Below, piece by piece: positions 16,059 through 23,718 of a stretch of DNA of 26,001 bases; positions within the stretch are counted from its first letter, which is position 1, and each line of letters starts with the position of its first letter. The position numbers and the translations under genes are program-made. The stretch comes from an uncultured Oscillospiraceae bacterium (lineage in GTDB: Bacteria; Bacillota; Clostridia; Oscillospirales; Oscillospiraceae). The DNA lies in NCBI GenBank assembly GCA_900752285.1, contig CAADUW010000030.1, forward strand, positions 1 through 26,001, written 5' to 3'. Below the pieces are notes generated by a model. That model did not search any database and was not told where the DNA came from. It saw only the letters and a list, made by a program, of their open reading frames with translations.

Positions 16059-16796
16059 TTATTTTTGCAGGACCTTTGCGACTTTTTCACAGAAACGCTG
16101 CCGGACAGCCTCTTCCGCACCCAGTCCGCGCATCCGGACCTGCACAGTGAAGCCCCGGCGCTCCAGAATGGATTTCCAGGAATCGTCATCCTCCCCTGCC
16201 AGATCGTTATGGGCATGGTCACCGGCTACCAGCATCAGAGGGGCAATGGTGATCTTCTTTTCCGGAAGGGTGTCCAGCTCAGGCAGGAGGGCGTCCAGAT
16301 GGTGCTTCCCTTCCACGCAGGCAAGGAACACACCCTCCGGCAGCTTTTCCCGCAGACGCACATAGATCGCATCCGCGGCGTGGTCGGTACCGTGGCCCAT
16401 GAAGAGCATCTGCGTACCCGCCGCTTCCGCAATGCTTCCCATCAGCGCCGCCATCCAGCTCAGATCCGCATCGTTTGCCAGCAGCGGCTCGGACACGGGG
16501 CAGCCCTCCGCAGCCTTCCGCAGCATGTCGTACTCCGTGCCGGGAATGATATGGGTGGATGCAATGGTGATGGGGGAATAGCCCTCGGCACGAAGGCTGC
16601 TCAGCGCCTCCGGGACACTCGGGACCGGAATTCCCCGCTCCCGGAGTCTGCGCATGACAATGCGGGCGGTATAGGCCCGGCGCACCGCGCAGTCCGGATT
16701 TGCCTTCGCCAGCGCCGCCTCCACCGGACGGATGCAGCTTTCCTCGGCGGAAGCATAGGTAGTGCCAAAGCTGACTGCCAAAATTGCCTGTTTCAC
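16059..16796 (-). CDS. cbiK: CbiK-type sirohydrochlorin cobaltochelatase
   Basis: The 245-residue protein belongs to the CbiK family, which inserts cobalt (in related enzymes nickel or iron) into sirohydrochlorin in anaerobic corrinoid synthesis. Family motifs are present: AVSFGTTY near the N terminus, THIIPGTEYD (Glu88), FMGHGTDH (His135) and LMLVAGDHAHNDLAGE (His194). These Glu and His residues match the metal-binding triad of Salmonella CbiK. I chose the GTG at 16796 because AAAGGAGG precedes it; upstream in-frame sequence is repeat-like. There is no signal peptide. It is the last gene of the riboswitch operon, 164 bases after the component-1 beta-like gene. No other corrin-ring genes are in the window. 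Ni insertion cannot be excluded. Confidence 0.85.
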   Translation of the reverse strand: MKQAILAVSFGTTYASAEESCIRPVEAALAKANPDCAVRRAYTARIVMRRLRERGIPVPSVPEALSSLRAEGYSPITIASTHIIPGTEYDMLRKAAEGCPVSEPLLANDADLSWMAALMGSIAEAAGTQMLFMGHGTDHAADAIYVRLREKLPEGVFLACVEGKHHLDALLPELDTLPEKKITIAPLMLVAGDHAHNDLAGEDDDSWKSILERRGFTVQVRMRGLGAEEAVRQRFCEKVAKVLQK

Positions 16797-16960
16797 AGGT
16801 TTTCCTCCTTTTATTTGTGGGTAAATCGGAAATGGCTTGTGCAGCGAATCTCTCCCCTGGCTCTCCCTATACCACATTCACCGGCCCAGAATGACAGCTT
16901 GACGAGGCAGATTTCTGCGCCGGCGTGCGCTGCCCCCGGAATGACCGGTAATCGGGGCGT
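16797..16960. repeat. Repeat-bearing spacer before cbiK
   Basis: This 164-base gap interrupts an otherwise tightly packed operon. It contains CCCAGAATGACAGC and GGAATGACCGGTAATCGGGG, related to the repeat at 1577-1600. I see no convincing terminator or promoter, so readthrough into cbiK is likely. Confidence 0.55.
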
Positions 16961-18145
16961 TTACAGGCTCTGCTCACAGAGGGGGTACAGAGCGTTCAGG
17001 AGGTTTGCCGCGCCATGGAGGCCCATATAGGGGACGTAGGGGGTCAGTCTGAGCTGTCCGGAGGTGGGATAATCCATGCACAGGGCTTTAGCCCCGGGGT
17101 ACAGGGCGCATGCGGTGCCGCAGCCCAGGAAAATATCGCCGGGCCGGACCGTGTCCGGCCTTGCCACCACGCCGCTGCCGGAAAAACTCTGTCCGTCATT
17201 TTCCGGCAATTTTACGAAAAGCCCGGCCTCCCGGCTCAGGAAGCGTTTCAGCGCCCCCTGCCGGTGCGCCCGGACATCCAGCAGCAGACCTTGTGCCCCC
17301 GTCCGGACACGCATGCGGAACTGGGAGATCAGGCGATCAACTTCCCGGCGGTCGGTTTCCCACTGCCTGTTCCGGACGAGTCCCAGACTTTCCTCCGCAT
17401 TCCGGAGAAGCTCTTCGCTTCCGGCAATCCCGTAGGGCACCGCGCCGTACCAGGGTGTTCCCCACAGTTCCCGCGCCGTCTCCGCCAGCACCGCTGCGGC
17501 AGGGTCCACCACGAGGATCCAGTCCGCCTTGACCAGCTCCGACAGCCGGAAGCGGCCGTCATTCTCATTCAGGCAGGTAAGGCCCAGATACTGCGCCAGC
17601 ATCCGGCGAAGCTCGTTCAGGTCCGCCGTTCCGTTCCAGTCCGAGGCGTTCAGTCCCAGAATCAGAACGTGCTTTTTTTCCCCGGACTTTTTTCCGGAAA
17701 ACCGGGCCGCCTGTTCCCGCAGATACCCGGCGGCGAGGGCGCAGGCCTTCCGCTGTCCCTCCGCTTCCGTGCCCTCCATGGGCACCCGATCCCAGCAGAG
17801 GATCCGCCCGTGAAGCTCCGGCTGCAAACTGCGGCAGACACCCAAAAGGTCCGTACCGATGATCTCACTGACAGGTGATGAGGTCACGAACAGTACCTCC
17901 GGGGCACGGCGGGCGTCCACCTCCCGGATCGCCGCTTCCAGATTGGCGGTATCTCCGAAAATGATCTGCTTTTCCTCCATGCCAGTTGTGAACAGATTGT
18001 CCGTCTCGCCGTGAATGGCGCTCTGGGCATAGTGCATGGTTCCCTCGGGGCCAAACTCCACCAGCGCCGCGTCCCGCCAGCCGGAAACCGTCCGCAGAAA
18101 TCCGGCTCTGGGAGAAAGGGGCGGCAGGGCTTCATAAACTTTCAC
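16961..18145 (-). CDS. Nitrogenase component 1-like protein, beta-like subunit
   Basis: The 394-residue protein is a divergent member of the nitrogenase component 1 superfamily (NifD/K, BchN/B, CfbD). It would pair with the subunit encoded just before it. Recognisable blocks are FGPEGTMHYAQSAIHG (31-46), FVTSSPVSEIIGTDL (86-100) and the C-terminal YMGLHGAANLLNALYPL. None of the usual cluster-binding cysteines is present: the first Cys is residue 104, and Ser stands where TSSC-V is usual. The start is GTG, overlapping the previous stop (GTGA), with AAGGAGG upstream. It probably forms a structural or substrate-site half of the complex. Function unknown. Confidence 0.8.
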   Translation of the reverse strand: MKVYEALPPLSPRAGFLRTVSGWRDAALVEFGPEGTMHYAQSAIHGETDNLFTTGMEEKQIIFGDTANLEAAIREVDARRAPEVLFVTSSPVSEIIGTDLLGVCRSLQPELHGRILCWDRVPMEGTEAEGQRKACALAAGYLREQAARFSGKKSGEKKHVLILGLNASDWNGTADLNELRRMLAQYLGLTCLNENDGRFRLSELVKADWILVVDPAAAVLAETARELWGTPWYGAVPYGIAGSEELLRNAEESLGLVRNRQWETDRREVDRLISQFRMRVRTGAQGLLLDVRAHRQGALKRFLSREAGLFVKLPENDGQSFSGSGVVARPDTVRPGDIFLGCGTACALYPGAKALCMDYPTSGQLRLTPYVPYMGLHGAANLLNALYPLCEQSL

Positions 18146-19383
18146 GGCTTTCCGCCTCCTTCCAGAGAATCCGCCAGCTGACGCAGGCAGTTCCGGTAGA
18201 AGGCAAAGCCCGCCTCCACCGGCCTTGTCCGGAGATTCACATGGATCACCGGGTAATTCTGAATGACGCGTCCCACCGCGCCGATAAAGTAGTCCGGCGG
18301 GGCTTCGTCCAGCATGGCTTCTACGGCAATGCCGCTGGCGTTCTGAAGCATCCGGGGGTTACAGCGGGCGGCAAGGGCCTTGCGGCAGGTCTCGTCCTGA
18401 TCGATCACACTGCCGAGGAAAATCACCGCAGGACGCATGCCCAGCTCCGCAAGAAACAGACAGGTCTCAAAGGGATACAGGATGACCTGACTGTAGAAGA
18501 AGGTTTTCCCTGTAAGAGAGGGCCGGAGGGCCTCCCGGGCAGTTTCCAGTTCGGATACCTGCTCCGCGATCCAGTCATCCAAAGGCTCCCCCGTCAGTGC
18601 GGCAAGCTTCTTCCAGCCTGCCGTGATTTTGGAGAGATTCAGTTTTTCGTCGAACCGGACGAAGGGAATGCCGAAATTCTGCTCCAGCGTCCGGGCCGTT
18701 TCCAGTCCGGTTCCGTCCAGAACCAGCGTAAACTCCGCCGTGGACAGGTTCTCGATCCGCTCCATGGAAGCGGCAAAGGGCAGAACGCTTTGCAGCGTCC
18801 AGCCCCGTTCCAGCAGAAACCGCACCGGCTCGGACCCTTCGGCACCCGGGTGCCGGGGGCCCAGCACCGCAAAGCTTTTCGCCCGGGGGGTGCCCGGCCG
18901 GATGCAGGCGGTCAGGGCGGCGAGAGCGGTTTCCATCCCGCGGAAGTAGCTGAAGGTCTTGAAATTTTCACTGGGGATCAGGACGACTTTCTTCCCGGTG
19001 CGCCGCTCCGCAAGCTCCGCCACACTTTTCAGGTCCTCGGAAATGACCTCCACACTGCAGGAGGTCACGAGAAACACCGCCCGGGTATCCTCCCGGAGGG
19101 CTTCCTGCTCCAGCAGCTTTTCCAGCTGGGGGCGAATGCCGAAGATCAGATCCGAATCCGAAAGCTGCACCGCAAGGATCCGGGAACTGCCCGCCCGGCA
19201 GGAATCCAGCATTTCCTTCTTCGCATAGTACACACAGTCCTGAGTCCCGAGATAGATGAGGGTAATGTGGTCAATACCCCGGAGCACCGCCCCAATGCCG
19301 AAGAGGGGGCAGTGCTTTCCCGGGGCAATGGCCTTGCCGTACTGGGGCACCGCCCGGGGCGTTGTGAACTCGTTTAAGTACAT
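18142..19383 (-). CDS. Nitrogenase component 1-like protein, alpha-like subunit
   Basis: The 413-residue protein belongs to the nitrogenase component 1 superfamily. It retains three cysteines in the places used for the bridging iron-sulfur cluster: Cys25 (KHCPLFG), Cys50 (GTQDCVYY) and Cys109 ([12 protein letters not shown]). No FeMo-cofactor ligands are apparent; the region matching the NifD cysteine loop reads [11 protein letters not shown], without Cys. It is shorter than NifD and close in size to BchN/CfbD-type reductase subunits. It overlaps the NifH-like gene by ten bases and the beta-like gene by four. It should take electrons from the NifH-like ATPase. The substrate is unknown; a tetrapyrrole is likely from context. 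Confidence 0.83.
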   Translation of the reverse strand: MYLNEFTTPRAVPQYGKAIAPGKHCPLFGIGAVLRGIDHITLIYLGTQDCVYYAKKEMLDSCRAGSSRILAVQLSDSDLIFGIRPQLEKLLEQEALREDTRAVFLVTSCSVEVISEDLKSVAELAERRTGKKVVLIPSENFKTFSYFRGMETALAALTACIRPGTPRAKSFAVLGPRHPGAEGSEPVRFLLERGWTLQSVLPFAASMERIENLSTAEFTLVLDGTGLETARTLEQNFGIPFVRFDEKLNLSKITAGWKKLAALTGEPLDDWIAEQVSELETAREALRPSLTGKTFFYSQVILYPFETCLFLAELGMRPAVIFLGSVIDQDETCRKALAARCNPRMLQNASGIAVEAMLDEAPPDYFIGAVGRVIQNYPVIHVNLRTRPVEAGFAFYRNCLRQLADSLEGGGKP

Positions 19384-20147
19384 GGGCTTTTCTCCCCGTC
19401 CGCAAATTCCAGCAGCCGTGCCGCCAGTGCCTCATAAACCCGGGCCTGATCGCTGTCCGGGAACTGAGCCACTACCGTGCGGCCCACATCCTCCGCCGCC
19501 TGAACCAGCGGACTCCGGGGAATGCGCCCGAAAACCGGTACGTTCTCCTCCTGGGAAAAAGCGGCGATCTTCCCGGCTTCATCGGGAATGTTCCGCTCGT
19601 TGACGATCAGGCCCCCCAGCCGGAGAGGGGTATAGGCCGAAAATTCCCGCACCGCCGCGCAGATATTTCCGGCGGCGTAAAGGGACATCATTTCTCCGCT
19701 GGTCACCACCAGCACCACGTCGGCATAGCCGCCCCGCAGAGGCATGGCAAAGCCGCCGCAGACCACGTCGCCCAGCACATCGTAGAGCACCACGTCCGGC
19801 TTGCAGATCTCAAAGGCATGGAGAGCCGCCAGCCGGTCAAAGGCAGTCACAATGCCCTTGCCCGCGCAGCCCCGTCCGGGAGCGGGGCCTCCCGCCTCCG
19901 CGCAGAGCACCCCGGCCTCACCGGAGAACACAATGTCCGTAAGGCGCACGTCCTCCCCATGGCTGCGGATGGTTTCGAGGATCGTGGGGATCCGCTTTCC
20001 GCCCATAAGATTGCAGGTAGAGTCCGCCTTGGGATCGCAGCCGATCTGCATCACCCGCCTGCCCTGCTTCGCAAGGGCACAGGACAGATTGGAAACGGTA
20101 GTGGATTTCCCGATGCCACCTTTTCCGTATACGGCAATTTTAAGCAT
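19374..20147 (-). CDS. NifH-like ATP-dependent reductase
   Basis: The 257-residue protein is an iron-protein of the NifH/BchL/CfbC superfamily. It binds a [4Fe-4S] cluster between two subunits and passes electrons to component 1 with ATP hydrolysis. P-loop GKGGIGKST is at 8-16 and switch DPKADST at 38-44. The two cluster cysteines are Cys94 (GRGCAGKG) and Cys130 ([13 protein letters not shown]). The residue matching Arg100 of nitrogenase NifH (ADP-ribosylation and docking) is Lys97. I chose the ATG at 20147 because GGAGGAACAG precedes it. It overlaps the transporter ATPase gene by eight bases. It is shorter than NifH, lacking part of the C-terminal tail. Confidence 0.9.
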   Translation of the reverse strand: MLKIAVYGKGGIGKSTTVSNLSCALAKQGRRVMQIGCDPKADSTCNLMGGKRIPTILETIRSHGEDVRLTDIVFSGEAGVLCAEAGGPAPGRGCAGKGIVTAFDRLAALHAFEICKPDVVLYDVLGDVVCGGFAMPLRGGYADVVLVVTSGEMMSLYAAGNICAAVREFSAYTPLRLGGLIVNERNIPDEAGKIAAFSQEENVPVFGRIPRSPLVQAAEDVGRTVVAQFPDSDQARVYEALAARLLEFADGEKSPCT

Positions 20148-20955
20148 GCTTCTGTTCCTCCGGCACCATTTTTGTGGGGATATAGTAGGTTTTTCCGTCT
20201 CCGTAGGAGACCTTTTCCGTTTCCACCCGGAACACGTCCCGGAACATTTCGTCCCGGTAAAGCTCCTCCGGTGTGCCAAGTGCGGTCAGGACGCCGTCCT
20301 TTACCACCGCGATCCGGTCCGAGTAAAGCGCCGCCTGATTCAGGTCATGGAGCACCATCACCACGCTGAGCTTCTGTTCCCGCTGAATCTGCCGGACCAG
20401 CTCCAGAACCGCCAGCTGGTAGGAAATATCCAGAAAGGTGGTTGGCTCGTCCAGAAACAGGATCTCCGGCTGCTGTGCCAGCGCCATGGTGATCCACGCC
20501 ATCTGGGACTCACCGCCGGACAGGGTCGCCACACTGCGCAGGCGCATCCGGTCCACGCCGGTGAGCCGCATCATCCGCTCGATGACCGCAAAGTCCGCCC
20601 CGGTAAGCCGCCCGCCGAATCTGGCATAGGGCGCTCTGCCGTACTGCACCAGCCGTTCCACCGTAATGTCGGCGGGAATGTTTTTCTTCTGGGGCAGGAT
20701 GGCAATGGACCTTGCAATGGTTTTACTGTTCATTCCGGAAAGCTCGCGGCCCTTCAGGGTCACGTGCCCGCCGCTCAGCCGGAGCAGGCGGCACATGCCC
20801 TTCAGCAGGGTGCTTTTTCCGGAACCGTTGGGGCCGATAATGGTGAGGATCTCATCCGGGCGGACTCCCAGAGAGATTCCCTTGATAATGTTGTGCTTCC
20901 CGATGTCCACCCGGACATTGTCCGCGTACATCAGGCAATCGTTTGGGCTGTCCAC
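20140..20955 (-). CDS. Corrinoid/iron-chelate-type ABC ATPase, BtuD/FecE-like
   Basis: This 271-residue ATPase is the motor for the FecCD permease gene just before it. Walker A is [10 protein letters not shown]-loop LPQKK, signature [17 protein letters not shown], Walker [13 protein letters not shown] and switch VLHDLNQ. These fit the group importing vitamin B12, haem and siderophores. The start is GTG at 20955, chosen for AAGGAGG upstream; ATG at 20931 is the alternative. It lies three bases after the permease gene. The riboswitch upstream favours a corrinoid-related cargo. Confidence 0.87.
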   Translation of the reverse strand: MDSPNDCLMYADNVRVDIGKHNIIKGISLGVRPDEILTIIGPNGSGKSTLLKGMCRLLRLSGGHVTLKGRELSGMNSKTIARSIAILPQKKNIPADITVERLVQYGRAPYARFGGRLTGADFAVIERMMRLTGVDRMRLRSVATLSGGESQMAWITMALAQQPEILFLDEPTTFLDISYQLAVLELVRQIQREQKLSVVMVLHDLNQAALYSDRIAVVKDGVLTALGTPEELYRDEMFRDVFRVETEKVSYGDGKTYYIPTKMVPEEQKHA

Positions 20956-20958
20956 CGG

Positions 20959-21981
20959 TCACACCTCCTTCCTTCTCAGCATCCAGAGGAAGAAGGGCGC
21001 GCCGAGGAGCGCCATGATAATACCCACCGGAATCTCCGAGGGGCGCAGGATCACCCGTCCCACCGTATCGCACAGCGTCAGGATCAGCGCCCCGCCCAGC
21101 GCAGAGGCGGGCATCAGGTACCGGTAATCCGAGCCGATATACAGCCGCATGATGTGGGGCACGCACAGGCCCACAAAGCTGATAAGCCCGGCTACCGAAA
21201 CGGCGGAGGCCGCCAGCAGAGAAGAAATGGCAATAAGGGCCATCCGCACCCGGTCCACATCGACGCCAAGACTTGTGGCAAGCTCATCGCCCATCATGAT
21301 GACGTTCAGCTTGTTGGCGTAAAGCAGAGCCAGAACGGTTCCCACCAGAAAGTAGGGCGTTACCATCCGCACCTGGGGCCAGCTTCTCGCGGAAAGCCCG
21401 CCCACCATAAAGCCGGACAGTCCCTCCAGTACGTCCGGATACCGGATGATCAGAATGTTGTTCACCGCCGTCAGCACGCTGGAAAGGGCCACGCCCGACA
21501 GAATGAATCGGGTGGGGTTCAGTCCGCCCTTCCAGGCGAACACGAAAATCAGGAAAGTAGTAACGAGCGCCCCGGCGAAGGCGCCCATGGGCACCAGGGA
21601 CAGGGACGCCGGGAAGAATATGTACATGAGGTAGGTCGCCGTGGACGCCCCCGTGGTCACGCCCAGCACGCTGGGCGAGGCCATGGGGTTGCGCATCATT
21701 CCCTGCATGATGGCGCCGGCGAGAGAGAGACTCGCCCCCACCATGCAGGCAAGAATATTTCTGGGAAAACGCACCTGCCGGATAATGACCGTATACATAC
21801 CGCTGTCCTGATTCCGGAAAAGAATGTTGAAAATGTCCCGGGGAGCTACCTCCGCCGCCCCGTATACGTTGGCGGCAAGGAAGGTAAGCCCCAGCAGGAG
21901 GATCAGGACAAGGAGCTTCCGGATATTTTTCCGGTGGGTCGCACGGGCGGCAGCGCGGGCTTCCGCGTTCCCGTTTTTCAT
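20959..21981 (-). CDS. Corrinoid/iron-chelate-type ABC permease, FecCD family
   Basis: The 340-residue, roughly ten-helix membrane protein is of the FecCD/BtuC family and probably acts as a homodimer, since only one permease gene is present. The characteristic segments are RFPRNILACMVGASLSLAGAIMQGMMRNPMASPSVLGV, seen in blocks, and FVGLCVPHIMRL near the C terminus. Its ATG comes three bases after the binding-protein stop codon; the binding site is weak, so coupling to the upstream gene is likely. Confidence 0.88.
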   Translation of the reverse strand: MKNGNAEARAAARATHRKNIRKLLVLILLLGLTFLAANVYGAAEVAPRDIFNILFRNQDSGMYTVIIRQVRFPRNILACMVGASLSLAGAIMQGMMRNPMASPSVLGVTTGASTATYLMYIFFPASLSLVPMGAFAGALVTTFLIFVFAWKGGLNPTRFILSGVALSSVLTAVNNILIIRYPDVLEGLSGFMVGGLSARSWPQVRMVTPYFLVGTVLALLYANKLNVIMMGDELATSLGVDVDRVRMALIAISSLLAASAVSVAGLISFVGLCVPHIMRLYIGSDYRYLMPASALGGALILTLCDTVGRVILRPSEIPVGIIMALLGAPFFLWMLRRKEV

Positions 21982-21984
21982 GCT

Positions 21985-23001
21985 TTAAGCTTCGGGAAAC
22001 AGATCCGGGTACAGGAAGGCAGCCAACTGCTCATAAGCTTCCGCGAAACGGCTGTTGGGCTTGTACATGTACATGCTCACATCCAGGTGGCGGTATCTGC
22101 CTTCCTTGTAGGCGGTCAGATCGGTGAAGCCGGGCCAATCCAGCACACGCTGAGCGGCGGCTTCCTGATCCTCACCGCCGCCGGCGGTCAGGACGTACTG
22201 GGGATCCAGCTCCAGCAGCTTTTCCATGCTGAACTCATACTTGTCCTTGGTGTAGTCGCCGTCGGGATAGGACAGCAGCTTCATGTTCAGATCCCGCAGC
22301 ATGCTGCCGCACATGGAGGTAGCGCTGGTGAAGGAGGGGCTGGTAGCGGAGGGCATGATCAGCACGCCTTCCACGGAACGGTCGCCGATGGTTTCCCGGA
22401 CGGCGTCCACTCTGGCCTTGATCTCAGTGCCGTTCTTCTCGTACAGGTCGGGGCGCTGGGTAATGTCCGTAAAGACCTTCACAAGATCCAGATACTCTTC
22501 AAAGGTGGTGTAGCTGCAAACCATGCAGGGCACGCCGGAGGATTCCAGCAGCTCTGCCATCTCGATGTCGCTCTTGCTCTTGTTCAGGATCACAAGGTCG
22601 GGCTCGGCCTCCAGGATCACTTCCGCGCTGATGTCGCCGCCGTCGGCAATGATGGGCACCGCTTCCAGCTCGGGGGACAGGGTGTAGGAGGAGTAAATGT
22701 CCTTCCGGTAGATCAGGGTGCCGCCGTTTTCATACCACATGGGGCAGTAGGAGCCATAGGTGCAGATGACCCGCTCGGGCTTCACGGGGACGGTAACTTC
22801 CTTGCCCCGGGCGTCCGTAAAGGTGTAGGTCGTGGGAGCCTCGGCTTCCGTCTCGGAGCTTGCCTCGGTGCTCTCGGTGGTTTCCGCGGGGGCGCTGCTT
22901 TCGGCAGCGGGAGTAGTTGCAGGGGTTTCGTTCTTTGCGCAGCCTGCCAGAATCGCGCACACGCACAAAACGGCAAGCAGCAGGCTCAGTGCTTTTTTCA
23001 T
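21985..23001 (-). CDS. Corrinoid/iron-chelate-type ABC binding lipoprotein, BtuF/FhuD-like
   Basis: This 338-residue lipoprotein is a two-lobed periplasmic-binding-protein-2 (BtuF/FhuD/FepB) family member. The signal peptide ends in ILAGC (Cys21), then an acidic Ser/Thr/Glu linker to about residue 55. The domain begins TFTDARGKEVTVPVKPERVI, with the paired segments EVILEAEPDLVILNKS and EKLLELDPQYVLTAG typical of the family. GAGGTG precedes the ATG. It is the first gene after the riboswitch. The ligand could be a corrinoid, another metal tetrapyrrole or an iron chelate; the riboswitch argues for the first. Confidence 0.87.
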   Translation of the reverse strand: MKKALSLLLAVLCVCAILAGCAKNETPATTPAAESSAPAETTESTEASSETEAEAPTTYTFTDARGKEVTVPVKPERVICTYGSYCPMWYENGGTLIYRKDIYSSYTLSPELEAVPIIADGGDISAEVILEAEPDLVILNKSKSDIEMAELLESSGVPCMVCSYTTFEEYLDLVKVFTDITQRPDLYEKNGTEIKARVDAVRETIGDRSVEGVLIMPSATSPSFTSATSMCGSMLRDLNMKLLSYPDGDYTKDKYEFSMEKLLELDPQYVLTAGGGEDQEAAAQRVLDWPGFTDLTAYKEGRYRHLDVSMYMYKPNSRFAEAYEQLAAFLYPDLFPEA

Positions 23002-23108
23002 TACTTTTTCACCTCATTGTTTTTTGCAAAAAGGCAGAAAACAAGGGCGCCGCAAAAAGACTGGTACACAAAAAGTGCTTAACCTGCCCTTTGCAACGCC
23101 CTGGCACG

Positions 23109-23143
23109 AAAAAATATTCCGCCAAACTGCGGAAAACCGCAAG
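23109..23143 (-). terminator. Expression platform of the cobalamin riboswitch
   Basis: On the minus strand TTCCGC-AGTTTG-GCGGAA is followed by TATTTTTT, an intrinsic terminator (23109-23134). The alternative hairpin TTGCGG-TTTT-CCGCAG (about 23127-23142) uses part of the same bases and excludes it. Ligand binding would be expected to favour the terminator. Confidence 0.65.
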
Positions 23144-23266
23144 AACCACCGTCTGATTCCGGGAACGGATCCTCACCGTCCGCGGTTTTTTTCCGGTTTT
23201 CTTCTGGTTTTCCTACCACCCTCCGAAAGTCCGCAGAGGCTGGGGCTCCTGCCGAAAGCAGGGAAT

Positions 23267-23431
23267 CCGGGCAAGTATCCTGGCTCACAGCCTGCTCCGA
23301 AAAGCTCCGGGGATCACCTTCCCGGGAAAACCCAGTGGCAACCGATCCTCGTTGACGGCCGAATACAGTAACGGCTTTGCGTGGGATTCGCACCCACTTC
23401 CTTATTAAATGCCGCACGGCAAGCCGCCCGG
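23267..23431 (-). promoter_or_regulatory. Cobalamin (AdoCbl-type) riboswitch
   Basis: Read on the minus strand, the conserved B12-box order is present: AATAAGGAAG, GGTGCGAATCCC, GTTACTGTA, GCCACTG, GGGAAGG and finally GAGCCAGGATACTTGCC. The closing stem P1 is CCGGGC/GCCCGG, at 23426-23431 with 23267-23272. A short hairpin CCTGC/GCAGG follows (23248-23262). It lies about 265 bases upstream of the binding-protein start and should shut off the whole operon when B12 is plentiful. Confidence 0.93.
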
Positions 23432-23502
23432 CATACCCGTATTCCAAAATTCCATATCAGTCAATTGACAGCAACGCTTATTCGCTGTTTTTTGCTGAAA
23501 TG

Positions 23503-23531
23503 AGTATATCACGAAGGCGCAAATGATGCAA
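23503..23531 (-). promoter_or_regulatory. Promoter of the riboswitch operon
   Basis: On the minus strand TTGCAT (23526-23531), a 17-base spacer and TATACT (23503-23508) form a sigma-A type promoter. Transcription would begin near 23496, ahead of the riboswitch, giving a leader of about 495 bases. Confidence 0.75.
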
Positions 23532-23629
23532 TACTTGCCGTGAAATTTTCTCTCCTTCCGGTGCGGAAAGGAACATCTGCCGCCACGCTTCGATCGACCA
23601 TGCAGCAGTCCGATCATGCTGAAGCTTCA

Positions 23630-23662
23630 GGCAGCACCGCACAATTGCGTCTGCGAGTCTCC
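23630..23662. repeat. 65-bp dispersed element, half copy B
   Basis: The left 33 bases match copies A and C (GGCAGCACCGCACAATTG onward). After the shared GAGTCTC the sequence diverges, and CCCCCGTTGAA-type sequence takes the place of the right half. Confidence 0.7.
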
Positions 23663-23718
23663 CCCGTTGAAGGAACGGCTGCGTAGAGGCTGCCTCCCGG
23701 TTTTCCCCCGGAGCGGCG

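Larger units (their letters stand above)
23435..23718. other. Intergenic region upstream of the riboswitch
   Basis: It holds the operon promoter and one partial dispersed repeat. Otherwise I see no gene and no clear terminator for the aminotransferase gene. Confidence 0.5.

Noticed and set aside
16961..20147. Nitrogen fixation genes (true nifHDK)
   Set aside because: The alpha-like subunit lacks the FeMo-cofactor cysteine region, the beta-like subunit lacks cluster cysteines, both are short, and no nifB/E/N is near.
19801..23082. A very long open frame (over 1,000 codons) on the plus strand across the transporter and NifH-like genes
   Set aside because: It is antisense to five well-supported overlapping genes and its translation is Gly/His/Gln-rich low-quality sequence. 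GC-rich codon bias keeps the opposite strand open.
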